In this document: in pieces, positions 5,881 through 5,884 of the stretch
Layout: each line of letters starts with the position of its first letter
Numbering within the stretch: position 1 is the stretch's first letter
Source of the DNA: Muribaculaceae bacterium
Lineage (GTDB): Bacteria > Bacteroidota > Bacteroidia > Bacteroidales > Muribaculaceae
DNA: 5,884 nt
NCBI GenBank assembly: GCA_017545095.1
Contig: JAFYCU010000257.1
Coordinates: forward strand, 1 to 5,884
Direction: 5' to 3'
The notes under the pieces: generated by a model
The model's input: the letters and a program-made list of their open reading frames with translations, nothing else
Told to the model about the DNA's origin: nothing
Databases searched by the model: none
Position numbers and translations under genes: made by a program

Positions 5881-5884
5881 CACA

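Overview
The window looks like a chromosomal segment of a fairly GC-rich member of the Bacteroidales (Muribaculaceae- or Prevotellaceae-like). This rests on the RF2 and ArgB sequence flavour, A-rich rather than Shine-Dalgarno leaders, and a TAnnTTTG-type promoter. The placement comes from family memory, not a search.

Layout, left to right. (1) 1-1429, + strand: the 3' half of prfB (peptide chain release factor 2), then a complete but unusual argB (acetylglutamate kinase family). Both are roughly 60-65% G+C. (2) 1510-2458, + strand: a compact three-gene cassette at about 42% G+C: a DUF3791-like small protein, a DUF3990-like protein (probable ADP-ribosyltransferase fold), and a third small helical protein joined by an ATGA overlap. 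It resembles a toxin-antitoxin-type accessory module placed between two amino-acid biosynthesis genes. (3) 2610-3620, + strand: asd (aspartate-semialdehyde dehydrogenase), GC-rich again and ending at a palindromic terminator. (4) 3741-5371, - strand: a low-GC operon of an XRE-type regulator and an HNH endonuclease gene. (5) 5372-5884: the regulator's promoter with a likely operator dyad, then about 230 bases packed with hairpins, then a second copy of the terminator-like repeat in the opposite orientation.

The strongest observation is in the HNH gene. A 157-bp element (4341-4497) has 24-bp terminal inverted repeats (22 of 24 identical, including 21 perfect in a row) and is flanked by an exact 8-bp duplication (AAAATTGT). 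It has the form of a miniature inverted-repeat transposable element (MITE). It splits what was one 331-codon gene. Insert plus duplication is 165 bp, a multiple of three, so the two halves are still in the same frame and are separated only by a TAA inside the element. The regulator upstream is intact.

Other points: argB has lost most of the glycine-rich signature residues of its family while keeping the fold-level pattern. Each junction around the housekeeping genes holds a different degenerate short-period tandem repeat (periods 10, 8, 8, 7 and 7).
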